Shown here: positions 32,527 through 43,659 of the stretch, one piece after another
How positions within the stretch are numbered: the first letter of the stretch is position 1
How the letters are laid out: each line of letters begins with the position of its first letter
Assembly (NCBI RefSeq): GCF_905220565.1
Contig: NC_059416.1
Coordinates: 1,860,001-1,924,000, forward strand
DNA length: 64,000 nucleotides
Direction of reading: 5' to 3'
Source: Melitaea cinxia
Taxonomy: Eukaryota > Arthropoda > Insecta > Lepidoptera > Nymphalidae
The notes under the pieces: generated by a model
What the model saw: the letters and a program-made list of their open reading frames with translations, nothing else
Told to the model about the DNA's origin: nothing
Database searches by the model: none
Translations under genes and position numbers: made by a program

Positions 32527-33290
32527 TCCTCCGCGTAATAATATATATGATCATTTTCTATACCAAATTAGAGAAAAGTTGGTAGAAAATCTGGTCAATA
32601 TATTATAGATAGACGTTTTTAAGCCAAAATGGTGGACTGTTCTAGATATTTGCTAGATAACCTTAATTAACACTTTTAATTAAGACAATTGACTGCTGCG
32701 CTGCTGTTGTGGCACCAATAGTGCTTAAATACTGCACATTCTCGTAAAAACTTCCAATATAAGTTAAGTAAGGACCTATTTTGTCTTCCTATAAAGGTTT
32801 CTGGCGTACAACGGTATGCAAAAGTATTTGATATTTCTTTCTTTTTCATCATTAAACTCCATTTTATCCATCAAATAATTTTTAAATTTATTACTTGTGA
32901 ATACAAAGAGGCGCTAAACACATGTTTTAGCTCTTACTGATAAATCTAGCAGCAACAGACATGTACAATAAACCTTAACCTTATACTAGGAGAAATATTT
33001 GACCGGCAGTAAGACATGAAACGCTTGCTACATCATTGTATAACGTAGGTCACCTCTGTATTAATTTAATCTATATCAACCATAAATCGTTTGATGGTCG
33101 AGACGTCATTTGAAACAATTCGTGGTATAATTTTACAAATGTTCTGCGGCCATTACGCGCGGTTTCACAAGTTTTTCTCGACGCCTCATGCATTGGGAAC
33201 GGGCGGTGTTGTCTTTTATCTAAGGCTGTAGTATCGGTACGAGAGAGTAGCGGGATACTGCAACTGTATAAATTTAAAGCTTTCATGGTC
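32527..33290. other. Unassigned
   Basis: 33100-33260 is G+C-richer (TTCTGCGGCCATTACGCGCG). The minus-strand frame across it has no recognised motif. Confidence 0.35.
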
Positions 33291-33294
33291 ACTG

Positions 33295-33560
33295 TTTTAT
33301 ACTGCAAGAGTGGTAAACAAGCATACATGCCATCTCATGATAAGCAGCTGTCGTAATTAATATAAGGGGTATCACAAGCGCCTTGCCAACCCTATACCCA
33401 CCGCTCGTCGAAGCTTTGGTCACCTTACTTACTACAGGAACACAAGAGTGTTTGAGAGTAGTGTTATTTGTCTGTGATCTTCTGTATGTTTGAAATACTT
33501 CCCCTGTCGGGCTGCTCCAGGCTTTGACCAGGATATTTTCTGCTTTTCACTATCTCCACA
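33295..33560 (-). mobile_element. Family-C element, diverged
   Basis: GTAAACAAGCATACATGCCATC, CTTGCCAACCCTATACCCAC, and CCTGTCGGGCTGCTCCAGGC in family order on the minus strand. Confidence 0.75.
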
Positions 33561-33699
33561 TCTACCAATACTTTTGATACTACGGAGCTTACCGCGATTG
33601 TCATTATGTCAGTAGTCGCATGTGACTTCTTCACTTCAAACTATAGTTTACATCGTAATTTAAGTAATACACACATTGATAGTCGGAATATCACCAATT

Positions 33700-34008
33700 A
33701 CACTTCGCTTTGGCCTACTGTTGGGCTCAAGCCTCTTTCCCAGCTCAGGATCAAGATCTGAGCTCAATTCACCACGCTGCTCCAATGCGGGATAGCGGAT
33801 ATATTCCCTACTATGAGTGATGATCGTTATCAGGTGTACATAAATAACAACTGGGACCGAGGGCTTAACGTGCTATCAGAGGCACGGTGGAGAGACCCAC
33901 TAGGACTAACAACCAGGCCAGAAATAAATATTTTGTATAAATACAAATATCCACCCCAAGCGGGAATCGAACCCGCGACCGTCAATTAAACACGCTTCAC
34001 TAATAGCT
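33700..34008 (-). mobile_element. Family-A SINE, near full length
   Basis: The reverse complement has GGTCGCGGGTTCGATTCCCG with a perfect B-box GGTTCGATTCC (33963-33973), then GGGTCTCTCCACCGTGCC, GTTGTTATTTATGTACACCT and the GGCTTGAGCCC tail. The body between head and GGTCCTAGTG part is changed relative to other copies. Confidence 0.85.
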
Positions 34009-34155
34009 CAAAAAGCACTCGTCAGATCTCGATAAAATTTAAATGTGAGTCCAAGACAAGCACCAGCCTTAGATTAAAGAATCTTTAAAATCAACACATA
34101 CAATAAAATGCAGTCATATTGAGAACGTCCTCTTCTTTTGTAGTCGGTTAACAAA
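34009..34155 (+). repeat. Family-D element, 3' part
   Basis: AAAAAGCACTCGTCAGATCTC to GAACGTCCTCTTCTTTTG and TAGTCGGTTAA. Confidence 0.7.
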
Positions 34156-34478
34156 CGCTACATCTTGTGCCTCGTAACCTTATCGATCATATGTATTTAT
34201 TTATGAGGTCCGCGGTTCGATGTCGAGTCGAACGCTTTTTTGCCCGCATCGTATAATGAGTCCTAGTACTGATTTGTTCAAATGTTGTACACCATACCCA
34301 ACTTGGTAGCTGATGAATCGCTATTGTAAAGACCATCTTTGTTACAGTTTTTATTTTCTTTATAAGGCGTTATCTGCAGTCTAAGAGCATGTATTAGAAG
34401 CAAGTTTACGTCTTGTTAGTTGTTTTATTAAAGACGTGACATTCCTTACAGGTTTAAGTACATCAAGATTTATATCAC
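34156..34478. other. Spacer, nothing recognised
   Basis: 34205-34260 (GAGGTCCGCGGTTCGATGTC) might be another worn tRNA-like head; it was not extendable. Confidence 0.3.
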
Positions 34479-34479
34479 A

Positions 34480-34671
34480 AAGAAATACACAGGCCGAAGA
34501 CGGGCAGCAGCGCCTTCGGTGCGACAAAGCCAGTACTGCGGTCACCAACCCGCCTGCCCAGCGTGGTGACTATGGGCAAAACACATGAGTTCACGTTATT
34601 TTTGGCGTAAACTTGTAGAGGCCTATGTCCAGCAGTGGACTGTATAGGCTGTAATGATGATGATGAAAGAT
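34480..34671 (+). mobile_element. Family-B element, 5'-truncated
   Basis: Starts AAATACACAGGCCGAAGACG and ends AGCAGTGGACTGTATAGGCT with GTAATGATGATGATG. Confidence 0.88.
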
Positions 34672-34750
34672 TTATATTCTTTATTGTAATTTTAAATTGT
34701 ACAGTAGTTTATATACAATTTTAGTTGGTGACGGTTGACTTTCTATCTTT
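34672..34750 (-). mobile_element. LINE tail fragment (family L variant)
   Basis: TATTCTTTATTGTAATTTTA, GTACAGTAGTTTATATACAA and TAGTTGGTGACGGTTGAC parallel 4728-4795. Confidence 0.6.
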
Positions 34751-34784
34751 TGTTTTTTTGTTACTTCTGTGGTGAAAAATATGC

Positions 34785-34950
34785 GTACGATTCGCCTGAT
34801 AGCATGCGATATCCTTATCCTAAAGACGGCTGAAAAACCAAGATCAACATAAGCGCGTTGTTGACCCTACCCTCACTGTTAATAGAGCACATCTTTAAGT
34901 GCGCTATTTTACAAGAATACAACTATTTGAGAGCACTACTAGACTGACTG
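34785..34950 (-). mobile_element. Family-C element, diverged
   Basis: TACGATTCGCCTGATAGCAT, GCGTTGTTGACCCTACCCTC and GAATACAACTATTTGAGAGC keep the family order. Confidence 0.55.
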
Positions 34951-35082
34951 TGATTTTACTTTATTTTATTTGGAAAACTTACAGCTAAAATTATCAATAA
35001 TATAAATTATAACAACAGAAGGCCATTGAAAAGTTTCCACGTGTAGCAATAACTTAACAATAATTAAATAATACGTATAAAT

Positions 35083-35362
35083 GGTAGAGCACAGCAGGAA
35101 TTTCCTGCTCAAAATTTGGAGAAGCCCGACTGGGGTAGTACGTCGACCTTACAGAAGATCACAGCTAAATAATACTGTTTTCAAGCAGTATTGTGTTCCT
35201 GTTGGTGGGTATGGTGACCGGAGCTCCTGGGGGGATTGGGGATTAGGTTGACAACGCGCTTGCGATGCCTCTGGTGTTGCTGGCGTCTATAAGCTACGGT
35301 AATCTCTTACCATCAGGTGAGCCGTACGCTTGTTTGCCGACCTAGTGACATAAAAAAAAACA
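35083..35362 (+). mobile_element. Family-C element, full length with short poly(A)
   Basis: Very close to the copy at 28848, including the shared GGGGGGATTGGGGATT block and GACCTAGTGACAT before an A-run. Confidence 0.9.
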
Positions 35363-36078
35363 TAAAGAAAAAATGTCAGCAGACAAAGTTCTGTGTTTAT
35401 AACAGCACGGTTAATTTTAAACTTTTAGTCAAAGCATTGACGGAAAAAGCGTTAATTTAGTAACTGCTTTAATTTAGCAGAAGTAGTATGATATAAATCA
35501 ATATCACACTCGCTGGAAATCAAGTTGAAAAGACTTACAAACACAAACAGTAAATGAATTTCTTCTATAATTTGTGGATGCAAATGGTACGTGTAAAAGC
35601 ATATGTTTAAGTGTATAATATGGTACATTTAATCTAACCTTTTTCAAGAGCTCAGGACTATCTAATAACCGTTCAACAATTTAGAAAGGTAAATTATGTC
35701 GCTCATTTGCCTGCGCTGTACAGAGGAAGGATATGATGTCGCCTGCATCTTGATTCGTAACTAATGTCAAATATTTCACATTTAAATTGCAGATGGCGAA
35801 AAAAACGTCTTATGTCAGGAAAAGGCAGTTTAGCACTCGGACTGCTTCAGATTTCAAATAAAAGAAAATACGTCTCATCAATAGAAAACTTTGATCTAGA
35901 TTCAATTCACTCGTTCCTTCCTTCCTTCCTTCCTTATTCAGCCATATTATTCATATTAGTGACTCAAAATCGAAATCACAATCTATAATAAGGTTATTCA
36001 AGTAGTTTTCAAAATAACTTTTAAAACGTCATTTTACAATTTCAAATACATTATTCGTTATTGATAAATTAATTATAA
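35363..36078. other. Unassigned with a (TTCC)n microsatellite
   Basis: TTCC repeats five times at about 35914-35935. No recognised repeat or gene. Confidence 0.5.
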
Positions 36079-36079
36079 T

Positions 36080-36145
36080 TCGAGTGAAACTACCGTCGAT
36101 TCGGAATGTAGATTCTGTAGAGAAGAAACGAGCAGTTCCACAGTT
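36080..36145 (-). mobile_element. LINE tail fragment, family F
   Basis: The reverse complement reads CAGAATCTACATTCCGAATC preceded by TTTCTTCTCTA. Confidence 0.65.
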
Positions 36146-36748
36146 TCTTTTTTCAAAAAATGTGTTTGAGGCCATAAAAAAAAAACAAAAGCTATCGAGT
36201 ACGATTTTTTTTTAGATAAAATTATTAGATAACTTAGTGGTCTAGCTTTCCACTCACCTGTTACCCCTAATAAGCCGTCTCGTATCAATTACTAATAATC
36301 CATATCTTAAAAAACACCCAATTTTTAAACTCAAAACACATTGTTAACAAAACACCTTAACTCCGGTTACAATGATTAAAGGTAGATTTATGGGACATTA
36401 TTCAAGTATAATTGATTACAGTCAATAACGAAGTTCTCACTTGCCGTATTAACAAACGGAGCGAACTATCTAAATTGATCATAGCGAGTGGTTTGGAGTA
36501 GAAACGGTAGCGTTTTTTGTTTATTTTAATGTTTCTATGAGACTTCGTACTGGTTGTAATGGTGTGTGTGCCGTATACATAATCTGGGAATAAATACTGT
36601 TACAATTAAAAAAATATATATTACATTTGAATTTGGAATCTGTCATTTTTTTAAAGAATTTTCGCGTGGAAAGAGTGCGTGCTTCTATTGATTCAAGTAT
36701 GGGTAAGGCATACTGGATCAGGACCCGGTGCGGTCCAGATAAGGACAG
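36146..36748. other. Unassigned
   Basis: 36675-36750 (TGGATCAGGACCCGGTGCGG) is GC-rich and leads directly into the family-F tail, so it may be an inner part of the same LINE. Confidence 0.35.
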
Positions 36749-36749
36749 C

Positions 36750-36920
36750 CTGGACCAAGTATCTGTGGAGTTTCTTGTTGATTCTTCTTTGCAGAATTTA
36801 CGTTCCGAATCGGGGGTAGCTTAACATTTAAAAATATTAATAATTTAATTTGTAAGATGACGATTCCAAGGTGATTTTGTAGAATATTTGAATGAAGCTA
36901 TTTTTGATTTTGAAAGAAAG
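36750..36920 (+). mobile_element. LINE 3' tail, family F
   Basis: GGAGTTTCTTGTTGATTCTT, CAGAATTTACGTTCCGAATC, then TTTGAATGAAGCTATTTTTG and GATTTTGA. Confidence 0.78.
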
Positions 36921-37189
36921 TTCTATTTCTCTTCCGATATTTAACACCGTACTTATGTATGACCGTGGTGAATAAACGCTTTATTTATTTATTCATATAA
37001 TTAATATTATATCCCCAATAAAATACATTATAACAGCGCAGATTTTTTTTAAGGCACAACATATGATTAAAAATTATATAACCTTTTTAACTAACCTTTT
37101 TAACTATATAACCTTTTTTGCAGTTTTATCATTTAAAAATAAATAAATACAACGCTTTACACTCAACGTCGTCGTAAACCCTACTGCCC

Positions 37190-37335
37190 AGTAGGGTTAA
37201 CTCCGGTGGTGGGGTCTGAAAACACACAATATACAAGCACAAATATCGAATTCACGACAAACATCTATATGGCCAATACAAATATTTGTCGTGTTCGATG
37301 ATTAAGCCCGCGACCGCTAGTATAACAGCCAATTC
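37190..37335 (-). mobile_element. Family-A SINE, head part, diverged
   Basis: CGACAAACATCTATATGGCC, ATTTGTCGTGTTCGATGATT and CCCGCGACCGCTAG match the head and adjoining block in reverse. Confidence 0.65.
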
Positions 37336-37705
37336 TGTAACTATATTAATTTTTAATTTTATTTTACATATTCAAAAAAAATATTATAATATAAAAAACT
37401 TTTATAAAATATACAATATCTTGGACCAAACTATCAAATATATTCAAAATCCCACCTGTAGATAAGTGGAGCTATCTACACACATTAATCGTGTATCGAC
37501 GACCCGGAACAAATAGACGGACTAACAAACCGTTTCCCCTCTAATATCGAAACACATATTTTTTTATGGGAACCATGGATTCCATAGTTAGAATAAATTA
37601 ATAATTCACACTCACTTCCAATAAGTAATATTAAAACGTGGAAAGATTAGCTTTCTAATTTGTTTCAATAATGATTAAAGTTAAGGCTATTGGACTGATT
37701 TAAAA

Positions 37706-37885
37706 AAAATGTGTGTACTTATGTACCTACTCACGTAATAAGTTAGGTATAGTTCATTGGCTTCACGTTGCTAACTTCTTCGTTGATAAGCTAACTTCAG
37801 AGTGTCGGATTTTTTTGTGACGGTATGCGCGCGCATCATAAAAGTTTCATCTCATCATTTTTCTCTAACGAGACAAAAGATGTAT
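37706..37885 (+). repeat. Repeat H
   Basis: GTGTGTACTTATGTAC, GCTAACTTCTTCGTTGATAA and GCGCGCATCATAAAAGTTTC recur in the same orientation at 40940-41105. Confidence 0.75.
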
Positions 37886-37897
37886 AACTTCAAAACT

Positions 37898-37995
37898 GTT
37901 TCAAAATCAAAATCAAAGATTTATTCAAATAGGCTTCAAACGTACATTTGAATTGTCAATTGCTTTTGAAATTTATTTGAATGAAGATTACTTTC
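37898..37995 (-). mobile_element. LINE tail, family F-like
   Basis: CAAAATCAAAATCAAAGATT followed by TATTCAAATAGGCTTC: the tail and AATAAA region read backwards. Confidence 0.65.
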
Positions 37996-38000
37996 ATTTT

Positions 38001-39310
38001 ACTGAAATATCGGGAGCTCAAAATAATTAGAAACAAACATGTTACAATAACCCTAGTACAACAACCGTGTGATCAGAATCTGCAACATATTAAGACAAAC
38101 TTATTCTCTTAAGTGACTCACAACTTGAGTCCAATAAATTAGTTAACAAAAACTATTAAAACGATAAAAAATTAAAACCAAATTACAAGAAATGATCATA
38201 AACCGTAAAAACAGAATGTACAAAAAAAAGCATCGAACCCAGAAAGGACCAACACCTATTAAAATCGCCTAAATAATAGGCAATTAATCTTGCATACCAC
38301 AAAAACCGAGTTGGATTTACGACAGCCTTCAAAATAAATATAAGCCTAACCGATTGAGATTAAAACGAAAGAATACAAACGATTTTCGACGTTATTACCT
38401 AAGCAATAGATGTTATGAAATCGTCATGTTCGCGACCAAATTTAGATGTTTAACAAAGGTCAACAAAAGAAAAAATTGAGTTTTTTTATTAATTGGGTAT
38501 CGAATGTGATACCCTTGTTATGAGGGTAAATACTAGTTGGTTTCTGTGGGTTTGTTTATTGATACCAAAATGTAAGTAATGGTGTTAAACACAGATAGGC
38601 GTGCTTATATATTTAGATATAAATATTTAATTTTACAAAGAAACTCTGTAAGCATTTTGGCCTGCAAGTCTCCTTGGTGAGATTTATGTAAGAGTAGAAA
38701 CTTATTTTACCCTTTGAAATTTATTTAAATTTACACAAATAAAGAAAACTATTATACAAGAAAAGTATTTACAAAGGTAAAAATATTATATACTTAATTA
38801 ATATTTTTAAAGTAAAGCCTACAAGTGTAGACTCGTTTTACATAAATAAAATTTTGTTACATTCAAGTAAATGTCTGAAGTTGTGACGTCACTAGATATT
38901 AAAAATGGCGTCTAAAACATATTAATCATGATCACAAGAAAAGCAGATTTTAATTAAATATTAGTTTAATAGTAGCACTGTTCATTTATTAATGTCAAAT
39001 TTGTTCCGCTTAACGTAATAAAACCGCAACTTATGTCAAGAAAACAACCAATTATAAAAACAGATTAAAAATCTGTCAAAAAAAAAAAAACATATTTCAC
39101 AGAACAGTTGTAATTTTAATAAGTGTTATTAAGTTGCTTATCGTCACAATCACGGACAGACACATTAATAAACTTTATGGCTATTTAGATGTGACTAAGA
39201 GTAAAGACAATATTAATATATAAACGTTTAGGAGATATATTCGAATGTCTGAACATTAACGCCCGCTGGGGTATTTTTCTTTTTTAGGAAGAACTTACAA
39301 TGAAATGTTA
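38001..39310. other. Long unassigned AT-rich stretch
   Basis: No repeat or coding frame was matched; no LTR-like ends adjoining the copia relic were found here. Confidence 0.45.
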
Positions 39311-39313
39311 TCG

Positions 39314-40483
39314 TTATATTGTTATTATATTTTTATAAGTCAATTGTAAAGAGCAATTTGGGGTAATATTTAAATTTAAAATTATAATATATAATCTTAA
39401 TATTTTCACAAAAAAAAATGTAAACAAACATGGTTCAAATTTACTTATTTTAAAACCAAACTTAAGCGAACAATCTTTTACTTTTTCATACCAGACTAAA
39501 GAAGATTGTTTTAGTCCATATATAGCTCTTTTAAGTTTTAAAACCTTTCCAATTTGCTTATTTTCAAAACCTTCTGGAAATGACATGTAGATATTTTCTT
39601 TTAAATGACCATTTAAAAACGCCGTTGTTACATCTAAATGTGTAATGTCCATATCCCACTGTACACTTAGAGCAAACAACATTCTCAGTGTGGAATGTTT
39701 TACGACAGGAGAAAAAGTGTTCTCGTAGTCTACACCCCGTCGCTGCGTAAAACCTTTAGCCACGAGTCTTGCACGATATCGCACTTTATTATTCACATCA
39801 AATTTTTTATTTAACACCCACTTATTTTGCACAATTGATCCGTTACTTGGTATATCAACAATTTCCCATGCATCATTGTCCTCGAACGACTGAAGTTCCT
39901 CTCGCATGGACTGCTTCCACTGATCAGCTTCTGGTCCATTCATAGCTTCTTCATATGTCATCTGGTCTTCGTACAGAGTCATATCTGTTTCGACACACAT
40001 ATTGCTATAACCATATCTATCAGGCTTTTTCTTCTCTCTTACTGTTACTACAGGTTGACTTATCTCAGCAAGATTCGTCACCTCATTCATTGGTAAACAG
40101 TCTGAGAAATCATCAGAACTACTTGTTTCATTCTGTTCTTCTACATAGGTAATGTCATTATTACTTATCACTGTGCTTACAGAATTTCGTTCGGCGTCAG
40201 ATTCTGTGTCATTGTGCTTCTTCGTATGACCTAATGATGTTCCTTGACCTTCACTTATATTGACCTGCGTCATTTCTGGACTATCATTGGGTTCCAAGAT
40301 GATAACATCTCTGCTCGTAATGAGTTTGTTACTTTTGGGGTTGTAAAGACTGTAACCTTTTACATTAACAGCATATCCCACTAAATAATGTTTTATAGCC
40401 TTTTTATCCCATTCCAAACGTTTTTCTTTGGGCACATGAGCCATCACTACAAATAAATTTAAATGGAACCGTATGACACACAC
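39314..40483 (-). pseudogene. Ty1/copia pol fragment: integrase C-terminus to reverse transcriptase, truncated
   Basis: Seen: 389 codons. Residues 16-64 (HVPKEKRLEWDKKA, YLVGY, KGYSLYNP, SRDVIILE) are the C-terminal part of a copia integrase. Residues 65-165 are an acidic, serine-rich linker. Residues 176-354 are reverse transcriptase with NKWVLNKKFD (220-229), RYRARLVAKGFTQRRGVDY (235-253), TFSPVVKHSTLRMLFAL, LDVTTAFLNG with the first catalytic aspartate D284, and IYGLKQSSLVWYEK. Homology ends after CLFT at about 39422, at a run of nine T (39412-39420). Beyond it the similarity seems to move to another frame (CENIKIIYY). The YVDD motif, RNase H, gag, protease, integrase core and both LTRs are missing. 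Known: copia elements are LTR retrotransposons copied in virus-like particles. This relic cannot encode a working enzyme. Identity is very sure; the exact lineage is not. Confidence 0.93.
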
Positions 40484-40493
40484 TACCTCTCGA

Positions 40494-40618
40494 TTAGAAT
40501 AAAAACCATCGAAATCGGTCCACCCAAATCAAAAGTACTAAAGTTAACACACATGAAGAAATATACATATGAATTGCGAGCGTTCTCCTTTTTTGAATTT
40601 GGAAGTCGGTTAATAAAG
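40494..40618 (+). repeat. Family-D element, 3' end
   Basis: AAAAACCATCGAAATCGGTCC to GAAGTCGGTTAATA. It abuts the upstream end of the copia fragment and may have replaced it. Confidence 0.75.
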
Positions 40619-40939
40619 TAAATAAAAGCAGTCGAACTTTGCGAATAATACATTTTAGTTTTTACTTATAATATTTATAAATAAAGTAAATATAAACAAG
40701 CTAGTAATAAATACATTTATCGATATATAAATACGCCAGCGTACGGAGAATTTACTCCCCGATGTTATCAACGTTCTGAGAAGGACATGTGTCTACCAAT
40801 AAACTAATTGGTCGAGGAATGCTCGAACAGCGCTTCGGGTTCTTTATTTTTATATACGCCGAGCTTATTTTATTCATTCACTTGTTTTTACACCCGGTTC
40901 TGTCTTATACAACTTTTATTATAATAAAAAACTAAATAA
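40619..40939. other. Spacer, nothing recognised
   Basis: 40730-40830 is less AT-rich (CCAGCGTACGGAGAATTTAC). No frame was recognised. Confidence 0.35.
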
Positions 40940-41105
40940 AAAGGTGTGTGTACTTATGTACGTACGTAAGAAGTTTAAGTTCACGTTGTTAACATCTTCG
41001 TAGACTAGCTAACTTCAGGGTGTCGATTTTTGGTGCCGGTGTGCGCGCGCAGCGTAAAAATTTACTCTCACCATTTTCCCCTAAAGCGCGAAAATAAAAA
41101 TATAA
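40940..41105 (+). repeat. Repeat H
   Basis: Second copy, GTGTGTACTTATGTACGTAC to GCGCGCAGCGTAAAAATTTA; see 37706-37885. Confidence 0.75.
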
Positions 41106-41146
41106 CACACACAGACACATACACACACACACACGCGCGCGCGCGG
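41104..41146. repeat. (AC)n(GC)n microsatellite
   Basis: CA repeats pass into CGCGCGCGCGCG. Alternating purine-pyrimidine DNA of this kind can adopt Z-form. Confidence 0.9.
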
Positions 41147-41585
41147 TAGTCTAAGGTAAACAACTTGAAGACATTGTTTTAAGTAACAGCCGACTTATAT
41201 ACATTTTGAATAATTGATCATTTAATTACTACTAAGATTCGTTGCGGCAACTGGACTCACAACACTCCGAGCAGAACAAGTGACTGACGAACAATTTTAA
41301 ATATGTATAGTTACGTGTGACTTGACGATATTTATTTTTATTTGAAACTCAAGCGTATAGAATCCGAGATGTGATCTCGATGATTCAATTAATTTGTATA
41401 TTATTTTAATTAGCCATGAATTATTGGCGGACGCGTGTTTTGAGACTGACTGAAATGAAATGATGATATGACAATTAAGAAACACAACTCGCCTTTGTAC
41501 TGAAACGTCGCACAGCTGGGCGAAACCTGGCTTTCTATATAGTTGAAGCTTAATTCGCTGTTTTAGTACAATTTTATAGATAAAT
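41147..41585. other. Unassigned
   Basis: No match to other parts of the window and no convincing frame. Confidence 0.4.
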
Positions 41586-41587
41586 TA

Positions 41588-41668
41588 CTATGAGTGAGGA
41601 TCGCTATCTGGGACCGACGGATTTACGTGCTCTCCGACGCATGGTGGGGAGACCCGTAAGGATAGAAA
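41588..41668 (-). mobile_element. Family-A SINE fragment
   Basis: CTATGAGTGAGGATCGCTATC, GGGACCGACGGATTTACGTG and GGTGGGGAGACCCG: middle block only. Confidence 0.7.
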
Positions 41669-41792
41669 CAAATCTTAAAATTCGTTCATCTTCATGGTTT
41701 TATCATAAATTATTTCTCCGTCTGTCAAAAATGTTTAAAATTTAAAACTCATGATTTTATCCTCACAGGATCGTAGCATTTTCATTTCTTTT

Positions 41793-42115
41793 TTAACCGA
41801 ATGACTAAGGGAGGAGGTTCCTCAATTCGACCGTATAATTTTTTTTTAATATATATTCGCGGATAACTTCTTCGTTTATGAACCGACTTTGATGATTTTT
41901 TTTTTTTGGTTGGAAAGGAGGTATCCCAAGGGTGATATGATAAGGAAAGCAGGATCCGATAACGCCAACCTAGAGAAATCGAGGGCAACTTTCAAAAATC
42001 GTAGTGACTAGTGCTTTTATTATTTTTTTTTTTATCTACTTGTCTACTTACGTTGTATTACTTGTCGATGTAATTGAAGTCGGTTTTTCTTGTTTGATAG
42101 CAAACACTATTTTTA
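41793..42115 (-). repeat. Family-D element, both ends present, short interior
   Basis: AACCGAATGACTAAGGGAGG and CAATTCGACCGTATAA at one end; ATGTAATTGAAGTCGGTTTTTC at the other. The interior has the CAGGATCCGATAACG block. Confidence 0.8.
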
Positions 42116-42890
42116 AGCATTTACATTAAAATGATAACGATGTATTTATAAATGCGTAAGACTGAAAAACATTATGTTGCTATATTGAGTTACCTACTAG
42201 ACAAAAAAATTATGAATTTAATTAAATGTTTTTGTTTATGGTAACAACTTACAGACACAAAAGTATACTAACCCTTTTTCTAATACCTACACACTTAATT
42301 ACTACACCCAAAAGCGAGATTCAAGCCGACGACAGTCAGTGTCAACTTCATCACCAGTACCCCAAGAGAATCAAACTTAATGCCACTAGAGCTGAAAGCA
42401 GGATCATTGTTTGATCGAAGGGTCTAGTCCAAAAGTTATATCATATCATTAGTATATTAGTAAATGTCACTCTGTCCGTCCTTATATTGTATTATTTTTT
42501 GTGAGTTATAAAAAATGATAACTAACGAAATCTATACAATAAAAAGGTAATAAATTATTTATATCACAATATAATATCTATTGGTGTTGTGATGGTATGG
42601 GAGATAATGTGACAGGTGAGATTTGGGTTACCCTCGGTGTTATTGTTTAGTGGGGCTTACCCATCTGACGGTGGGAAGGTTAATTGTTTGACACGTTTGT
42701 TTTAAGTCGTAATGTATGTATGTATGAGTGTAAATTCGAACGACTGCACCATTTATTATCAGGTCAAGGTTGTACCTTTTTTTTAAAGTATATACTACCC
42801 ACCGAGAATATACAAGTGGCGGACCAATGAATAATAAAGTTGCGGTACTAAGTTTGCCGGGTCAGTTAATAAATATGTCGAGGAAAGTGT
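42116..42890. other. Unassigned
   Basis: 42575-42680 is richer in G (GGTATGGGAGATAATGTGAC). No gene was recognised. Confidence 0.4.
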
Positions 42891-42894
42891 TATT

Positions 42895-43128
42895 CTAAAT
42901 ATCGTCATACATCATAGAGGTGACACTGGTATAATCGAGCAAAGTAACTACATCGTAGATGCCATAATCTTCTGATTTACACAAATTTCTTCTCAATCGA
43001 CGACGCGTTGACGAATCGCCGCCTTGTCCGAACTGCGCAACAGTACTGCCAACCTCAGGACGCCGCGTCAAATTCTTTTCGTCGAGTTTTCGAGTCGGAA
43101 TGTAAATGCTGCAGAGAAGAATCGGCAA
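42895..43128 (-). CDS. Unrecognised C-terminal-like reading frame, possible exon
   Basis: Seen: on the minus strand a splice-acceptor-like TTCTTCTCTGCAG ends at 43111. Directly after it a frame reads IYIPTRKLDEKNLTRRPEVG, then a serine/arginine stretch (DSSTRRRLRRNLCKSEDYG) and an acidic, tyrosine-containing end (LLDYTSVTSMMYDDI, stop at 42897-42895). The composition is balanced and unlike the surrounding AT-rich chance frames. The acceptor itself sits in DNA resembling family-F LINE tail, so this could equally be an inner part of a retroelement. I recognise no family. If it is a real exon, it would be the last one of a gene lying to the right. Confidence 0.3.
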   Translation of the reverse strand: MPILLCSIYIPTRKLDEKNLTRRPEVGSTVAQFGQGGDSSTRRRLRRNLCKSEDYGIYDVVTLLDYTSVTSMMYDDI

Positions 43129-43145
43129 GAAACTCTGCAGTTAAT
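43080..43145 (-). mobile_element. Family-F-like fragment
   Basis: The reverse complement CAGAGTTTCTTGCCGATTCT then TCTCTGCAGCATTTACATTC parallels GGAGTTTCTTG...CAGAATCTACGTTCCGAATC of family F. Confidence 0.55.
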
Positions 43146-43655
43146 CTTTGAAAAAATAAAATTAACTGTGTTTTGATACAAAATTTATAATATATTTCAT
43201 AAAATGCAGCGTCACAAAATCCAAACATCTTAATAATTTATGTAATTCTATTATTTCAGTTCTTACGATCTTATTGCAAGGAGTCTCAACTCGCGGTTAT
43301 TAGCACAACAGCCTGTGACCTCTGTGTCAGCAAGATGTTTTATTAATCCCCGTTAGTTACACCATCAAATTATCTTAATTGCATATCAAAATCTTAACGC
43401 TCTCATATAATTATATAAGATTCCGTATAAGATAATTTTAATTTGTCGCTCTGACCTCATAAGTATGTGATTACACTCTCAGTCGACTTAATATTCGTTT
43501 TATGGGTTAAAGAGGGTTTTAATTAAGTGTTATTTATTGTTACGTCGGTTTTATTAACGCTTTGAGATTGTCTTGATTTGTGTTACGTAACTATTACGTT
43601 GCTTTATGTGGATTGTTTGTGGACCAAAATTTAAGAAACACTAGCTATTACTGAT
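43146..43655. other. Unassigned
   Basis: AT-rich single-copy DNA without a frame. Confidence 0.4.
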
Positions 43656-43659
43656 GACT

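Noticed and set aside
33955..34008. tRNA gene suggested by a perfect B-box
   Set aside because: No cloverleaf with paired acceptor ends. The box belongs to the head of a family-A SINE, as at 19017 and 43721.
39955..40152. Plus-strand frame opposite the copia fragment
   Set aside because: Antisense shadow of the reverse-transcriptase frame.
37706..41105. The two H repeats as LTRs of the copia relic between them
   Set aside because: No TG...CA borders, no primer binding site or polypurine tract, and family-D and unrelated DNA lie between. H looks like an ordinary dispersed repeat.
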